From JAWXBT01 sp964523015 (GTDB lineage: Bacteria > Bdellovibrionota_C > UBA2361 > J135): DNA of 8,929 bases. Every line of letters begins with the position of its first letter. Within the stretch, counting starts at the first letter, position 1. This document shows positions 5,700 to 8,929 of this stretch, one piece after another. The DNA lies in contig CAZFXN010000075.1 of the NCBI GenBank assembly GCA_964523015.1, positions 1 through 8,929 of the forward strand, in the 5' to 3' direction. Position numbers and translations under genes: made by a program. The notes under the pieces were generated by a model. The model was not told the origin of the DNA. It made no database searches and worked only from the letters and a program-made list of their open reading frames with translations.

Positions 5700-6469
5700 A
5701 TCTTAAAAAATCCTCTGGTAGTTGCTGTTAAAATCTTTGCACACTCTGCAAATTCCATCCCCTTTACTTTGGCCACCATCTTAGCTGTTTCAGCAACGAA
5801 GGCACTTTCGCATCGTTTGCCACGAAAAGGTTCAGGTGACATATAGGGAGCGTCAGTTTCAACCATGATCTGTTCAATTGGAATTGCTTTAACGATCTCT
5901 CGTAAAGCATCATTTTTTTTAAAGGTAATAGTTCCAGGAAAAGAGACTAGAAAATTTATATCTCTAAGTTTTTTTGCAAACTCAGCATCTTCAGAATAGC
6001 AATGAAATACTCCACCAACTTCCATTGCTTTTGTTTCTGATAAGATACTAAAACACTCGGCCCCAGCATTTCGGGAATGAATAATCAGAGGTTTCTTTAG
6101 CTCTTTCGCAATCTCAATTTGAGCACGAAACCATCTCTCCTGATCCTCTTTTGGTGACCAATCTCTAAAAAAATCTAAACCTGTTTCGCCTATAGCAACT
6201 ACTCTAGGATGAGTACAGAATTCCTTTAGCTTTGTAGGATTGAACTCAGTGGCTGCGGCATGAGGATGGATCCCTGCACTGGCCCAGATATTTGAATACT
6301 TTTCGGCTAAGGCGATAGCTTTAGGTGCAGATTCAAACCCATCACTTGATCCGATCGTAATCATAGAGACTACTCCGGCATCTTTAGCTCGGGCTAAAAT
6401 ATCGTTAAAATCAGCCTCGAACTCCTCAAAGTCTAAATGGGCATGTGAATCAATAATCTCAATAGTCAT
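5696..6469 (-). CDS. tatD: TatD-family metal-dependent hydrolase / DNase
   Basis: 257 residues, the usual TatD length. TatD proteins are TIM-barrel metal-dependent nucleases (3'-5' exonuclease activity, implicated in DNA repair and turnover) and act in the cytoplasm. The metal ligands are in place: H9 and H11 in DSHAHLD, E95 in AIGETGLDF, H131 in IIHSRNA, H156 in FHCYS and D206 in VETDAPY. The MSPEPFRGKR block after the last Asp is also typical. The start ATG 6467-6469 has no clear SD. It leads an operon with the metallo-beta-lactamase-fold gene (four-base overlap) and is divergent from thrS. In many genomes tatD lies downstream of metG; that link is not seen here. The paralogues TatD, YcfH and YjjV cannot be distinguished confidently. 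Confidence 0.92.
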   Translation of the reverse strand: MTIEIIDSHAHLDFEEFEADFNDILARAKDAGVVSMITIGSSDGFESAPKAIALAEKYSNIWASAGIHPHAAATEFNPTKLKEFCTHPRVVAIGETGLDFFRDWSPKEDQERWFRAQIEIAKELKKPLIIHSRNAGAECFSILSETKAMEVGGVFHCYSEDAEFAKKLRDINFLVSFPGTITFKKNDALREIVKAIPIEQIMVETDAPYMSPEPFRGKRCESAFVAETAKMVAKVKGMEFAECAKILTATTRGFFKI

Positions 6470-6517
6470 AAGCGGTAGAGTATCTTTTTCTTAATGATTT
6501 TTCTAGAATCCTTAAAA

Positions 6518-6566
6518 TTGGTACTTTTAACAATACTGTACCAAATTATATTAAATCATCTATAAT
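6518..6566. promoter_or_regulatory. Divergent tatD/thrS control region with inverted repeat
   Basis: TTGGTAC (6518-6524) and GTACCAA (6538-6544) form a perfect 7-bp inverted repeat with a 13-base spacer. A TATAAT on the plus strand at 6561-6566 points to thrS and one on the minus strand at 6545-6550 points to tatD. The repeat overlies the -35 position of the first and the start zone of the second. Good -35 hexamers are not evident. I saw no T-box, as judged by the lack of its conserved motif and of space in a 58-base leader. Confidence 0.35.
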
Positions 6567-6623
6567 GCCTTTCTTAACTTCATAAAACTTAATTGGATAC
6601 TTAATCAACGATATTGCACCTAT

Positions 6624-8420
6624 ATGAAAGAGATCTCATCAGACGACAAACTCTACCGCATTCGCCATTCATTGGCTCATGTGATGGCCCAAGCAATACT
6701 GCAGATTCGCCCAAAAGCTAGTTTGGCATTCGGTCCCCCGATTGATAATGGATTTTACTATGATTTTGAATTTGATACGCCACTAACCTCTGATGATTTC
6801 GCTGATATTGAAAAGCGAATGCGAAGAATAATTGCAGACCGTCAGGAGTTTACTGAAACAAAATTGCCAGTTAGTGATGCAATTCAAAAACTCAAAGGTA
6901 CAGGGCAGCAGTATAAAGTTGAGTATGCCGAAGAGCTTGTCACTAAAGGAGAAAAAGAGCTTGGGTTTTATGTTAACGGTCCGTTTGAGGATATGTGTAA
7001 AGGTCCTCATGTAAAACATACTGGGGAGTTGCCCCCTGATTGTTTTAAGTTGGATTCTATTGCTGGTGCTTACTGGAGAGGGAGCGAGAAAAATCCTCAA
7101 CTAACCCGTGTTTATGCAGTTGCTTATAATAATAGAGCCGAGCTAGAGGATTATCTAAAACGGAGAGAGCTTGCTCGTCAAAGAGATCATAGAAAATTAG
7201 GAAAAGAGCTTGAGCTTTTTACATTTGAGGATTCTGTTGGGCCTGGGTTACCACTTTGGTTACCAAACGGAATGATCCTTAGAGATGAGATTGAGAATTT
7301 AGCCAAAGAGGTAGAGTTTAAATATGGCTATCAACGGGTCTCTACTCCGCATGTTGCTAAAGAGGAGTTGTATCTAAGATCAGGACACCTTCCTTATTAT
7401 AAAGATAGCATGTTTCCGCCAATGACCCTTGAGGGAGAGGCCAATTATTATTTAAAGGCGATGAACTGCCCGCACCATCACTTAATCTATAGTCATAGAC
7501 CAAGAAGTTATAGGGAGCTTCCTTTAAGGTTAGCTGAATACGGGACATGTTACCGTTTTGAGGCATCAGGCACATTGTCAGGACTTCAAAGAGTTCGTTG
7601 TATGTGTATGAATGATGCTCACATCTATTGTGGTAAAGAGCATTTAGAGGAGGAGGTGAGATCCCAGATAGAGATGCACTTAGATTATTATAAACAGTTT
7701 AGATTTGAAGGAATTACTTTAAGGCTCTCTCTGCACGATCCTAAAAACAAAGAGAAGTATATTGATAATCCTGATGCTTGGAAGTTCTCAGAGGAATATT
7801 TAAAGACAATTCTTGATGACTCAAAGCTCCCATATCAGATCGGTGAAGGTGAGGCAGCTTTTTATGGACCTAAGATTGATTTTCAAGCTACTACTCTTTT
7901 AGGAAAAGAGGAGAGTATTGGAACAGTGCAGCTTGATTTTCAAGGTGCAATCAATTTCGATCTAAAATATGTTGGGGCAGATGGCGAGGAGCACAGGCCT
8001 TATATCTTTCATCGAGCACCTCTATCAACACATGAGCGGTTTTTATCATTTCTAATTGAGCATCTTGGTGGGGCATTCCCAACTTGGCTAGCTCCAATTC
8101 AGGCGAGAATTATTCCAGTGCGCGATGATTGTCTTGAGTATTGTAATGAGATTGTTAAAGAGTTGAGATCGCAGCTTATTCGTGCAGAGGTCGATCTAAC
8201 AGATAATTCATTTAACAAAAAAATCAGAGAAGCTGTTACTCACAAGATTCCAAATATCGTGATTGTGGGTAATAAAGAGGTTGAGAATAGCACCGTCACT
8301 CTAAGGCGTTACTGTATGGAGAAGCAGGTGGCGATGCCACGAGTCGACTTTATCGCGCGAATGCATAAGCTCTGTACTCAGCGTACCATGGACAATTTTG
8401 CTGATGTCGTTGTCGATTGA
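6624..8420 (+). CDS. thrS: Threonyl-tRNA synthetase lacking the N-terminal TGS domain
   Basis: 598 residues; charges tRNA-Thr in the cytoplasm. The protein begins directly with the editing domain: H15 and H19 of HSLAH with C125 and H129 of CKGPH, equivalent to H73, H77, C182 and H186 of E. coli ThrRS, which clears Ser-tRNA-Thr. The class II core has all zinc ligands: C282 (MNCPHH), H333 (NDAHIYC) and H463 (IFHRAPL). Motif 2 R311 (YRFEASG) and motif 3 R472 (STHERF) are also present. The C-terminal ~100 residues form the anticodon-binding domain (APIQARIIPV onward). The ~58-residue TGS domain is absent, and it is not hidden upstream: the frame is open only back to 6555 with no ATG, GTG or TTG, and a TAA lies at 6552-6554. 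No SD precedes ATG 6624. The infC-rpmI-rplT genes that often follow thrS are not present here. Confidence 0.96.
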   Translation: MKEISSDDKLYRIRHSLAHVMAQAILQIRPKASLAFGPPIDNGFYYDFEFDTPLTSDDFADIEKRMRRIIADRQEFTETKLPVSDAIQKLKGTGQQYKVEYAEELVTKGEKELGFYVNGPFEDMCKGPHVKHTGELPPDCFKLDSIAGAYWRGSEKNPQLTRVYAVAYNNRAELEDYLKRRELARQRDHRKLGKELELFTFEDSVGPGLPLWLPNGMILRDEIENLAKEVEFKYGYQRVSTPHVAKEELYLRSGHLPYYKDSMFPPMTLEGEANYYLKAMNCPHHHLIYSHRPRSYRELPLRLAEYGTCYRFEASGTLSGLQRVRCMCMNDAHIYCGKEHLEEEVRSQIEMHLDYYKQFRFEGITLRLSLHDPKNKEKYIDNPDAWKFSEEYLKTILDDSKLPYQIGEGEAAFYGPKIDFQATTLLGKEESIGTVQLDFQGAINFDLKYVGADGEEHRPYIFHRAPLSTHERFLSFLIEHLGGAFPTWLAPIQARIIPVRDDCLEYCNEIVKELRSQLIRAEVDLTDNSFNKKIREAVTHKIPNIVIVGNKEVENSTVTLRRYCMEKQVAMPRVDFIARMHKLCTQRTMDNFADVVVD

Positions 8421-8677
8421 TCTAGCAGTGTGTGCAGCGAAAGTGTAGGGGGATAAATTTTCGGTACTCTATTTTTGCTCCGCACGAAAGATCTTCCAGG
8501 ACGTGGCAATGATAATAAGGAGCCCTTTTTTTCGGTACTCCCGCTCGCTACGTCTGCGGAAATTTCATTGAAAGTGATACTGTGTCGCTCGGAAGGTCCT
8601 CCAAAAATTCACCACCTATACTTTGATCGCGCGTATCTCGATATCATTGCACGATTTTACGCTACGTCTTTCCGGAC
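8421..8677. other. Non-coding, repeat-bearing debris between thrS and the IS66 remnant
   Basis: A 68-codon plus-strand frame (8475-8681) shows no recognisable product and is probably chance. The stretch holds short direct repeats: TTTTCGGTACTC at 8458-8469 and 8529-8540, and CGCTACGTCT at 8546-8555 and 8660-8669. GGACGT recurs at 8499, 8674 and 8694. Such repeats occur near the ends of IS elements, so this may be a collapsed insertion site. No clear intrinsic terminator for thrS was found. Confidence 0.35.
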
Positions 8678-8717
8678 GTAAGCGGTCAAAATTGGACGTC
8701 CTATTTTGACCGCTTAC
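8678..8717. repeat. 40-bp near-perfect palindrome resembling fused IS21-type ends
   Basis: GTAAGCGGTCAAAAT at 8678-8692 is exactly complementary to 8703-8717, and the centre is GGACGTCC (8694-8701), itself a palindrome; the only mismatch is a T-T pair. Each half reads GTAAGCGGTCAAAATTGGAC or nearly so, which resembles the GGTCAAAATTGG ends of IS21-family elements. The structure could be two such ends joined after loss of everything between them. IS66 sequence begins on the next base. There is no T-run, so a simple terminator is less likely. Confidence 0.6.
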
Positions 8718-8929
8718 ATTGATACTAATCATCTTGAAAGACAGATACGGCCCATCGCCGTAGGGAGAAAGAATTGGATGTTCTGCTGGACCGAAATCGG
8801 GGCAAAGTATGCCGGTATTGTTTATAGCCTGCTTGCCACCTGCAAGTTACATGATGTTAATCCATACCACTATCTCGTTGATGTGTTGCAAAGAGTCAGT
8901 GTTACAAATAGCTCGGAGGTGGCACTGCT
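8718..8929 (+). pseudogene. IS66-family transposase (TnpC) 3' fragment, runs off the window
   Basis: An open frame without a start codon reads IDTNHLERQIRPIAVGRKNW, then MFCWTEIGAKYAGIVYSLLA, then NPYHYLVDVLQRVS. This is the end of the IS66 transposase catalytic domain (NN-x-x-ER-x-x-RP-x-x-x-GRKNW, including the last acidic residue of the DDE site, E in HLERQ) followed by the start of the short IS66 C-terminal domain. The N-terminal ~400 residues expected for TnpC are missing: the frame meets a TAA at 8679-8681, inside the palindrome. The fragment is therefore a 5'-truncated relic. The last codons and any right-end repeat lie beyond the window. Confidence 0.85.

Noticed and set aside
5404..5706. 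Plus-strand 100-codon frame opposite the metallo-hydrolase gene
   Set aside because: Antisense to a gene with complete metal ligands; Ser/Pro-rich shadow translation.
8475..8681. 68-codon frame after thrS
   Set aside because: No recognisable sequence, no SD, stops inside the palindrome, and contains the short repeats of a degenerate insertion zone. It shares its frame with the IS66 relic but does not resemble IS66 transposase.
8678..8717. Palindrome as the thrS terminator
   Set aside because: It lies about 260 bases after the stop, has no U-tract and matches IS-end sequence better than a terminator.

Overview
The window looks like a bacterial chromosome segment in which ordinary housekeeping genes (nuoB, tatD, thrS) share space with decayed mobile elements and a toxin-antitoxin-like pair. 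The housekeeping genes are fairly AT-rich and mostly lack an obvious Shine-Dalgarno (SD) sequence. The accessory stretches (about 2250-3180 and 3450-3990) look richer in G+C, and several small accessory ORFs have strong GGAGG-type ribosome binding sites. I cannot name the organism. The short ThrRS and the isolated nuoB suggest a lineage away from the well-studied model bacteria.

Left part, 1-2150: a heavily deleted IS91-family (Y1-HUH) transposase on the minus strand (22-653) abuts an unidentified plus-strand ORF (602-859). A 218-bp MITE-like element with terminal inverted repeats and TA flanks follows (865-1082). Next is a minus-strand operon of a Phd/YefM-type antitoxin-like gene (1720-2109) and an AbiEii-like minimal nucleotidyltransferase (1131-1730). 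The downstream gene probably starts at a TTG inside the end of the upstream gene, behind a very strong SD. The antitoxin promoter predicts a leaderless transcript.

Middle, 2150-4290: a two-helix membrane protein of DUF3592 type (2456-3181), an unrecognised 47-residue single-pass membrane protein with a good SD (3306-3449), a G+C-rich flank with hairpins, and a second, divergent IS91-type transposase remnant (3709-3984). The stretch before nuoB holds two tiny overlapping ORFs after an SD and a probable nuoB promoter.

Right part, 4290-8929: nuoB (complex I subunit B, all four cluster cysteines present) runs convergent to a translationally coupled tatD/metallo-beta-lactamase-fold pair on the minus strand. 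That pair is divergent from thrS across a 154-bp control region containing an inverted repeat. ThrS has intact editing and catalytic sites but no N-terminal TGS domain. After thrS comes a degenerate insertion zone: short direct repeats, a 40-bp near-perfect palindrome that resembles two fused IS21-type ends, and directly next to it the 3' part of an IS66 transposase gene that runs off the window.

I found no CRISPR array, tRNA or rRNA. The most plausible under-described items are the Phd/nucleotidyltransferase pair with its leaderless control region, the MITE, and the IS-end palindrome inside the IS66 remnant.
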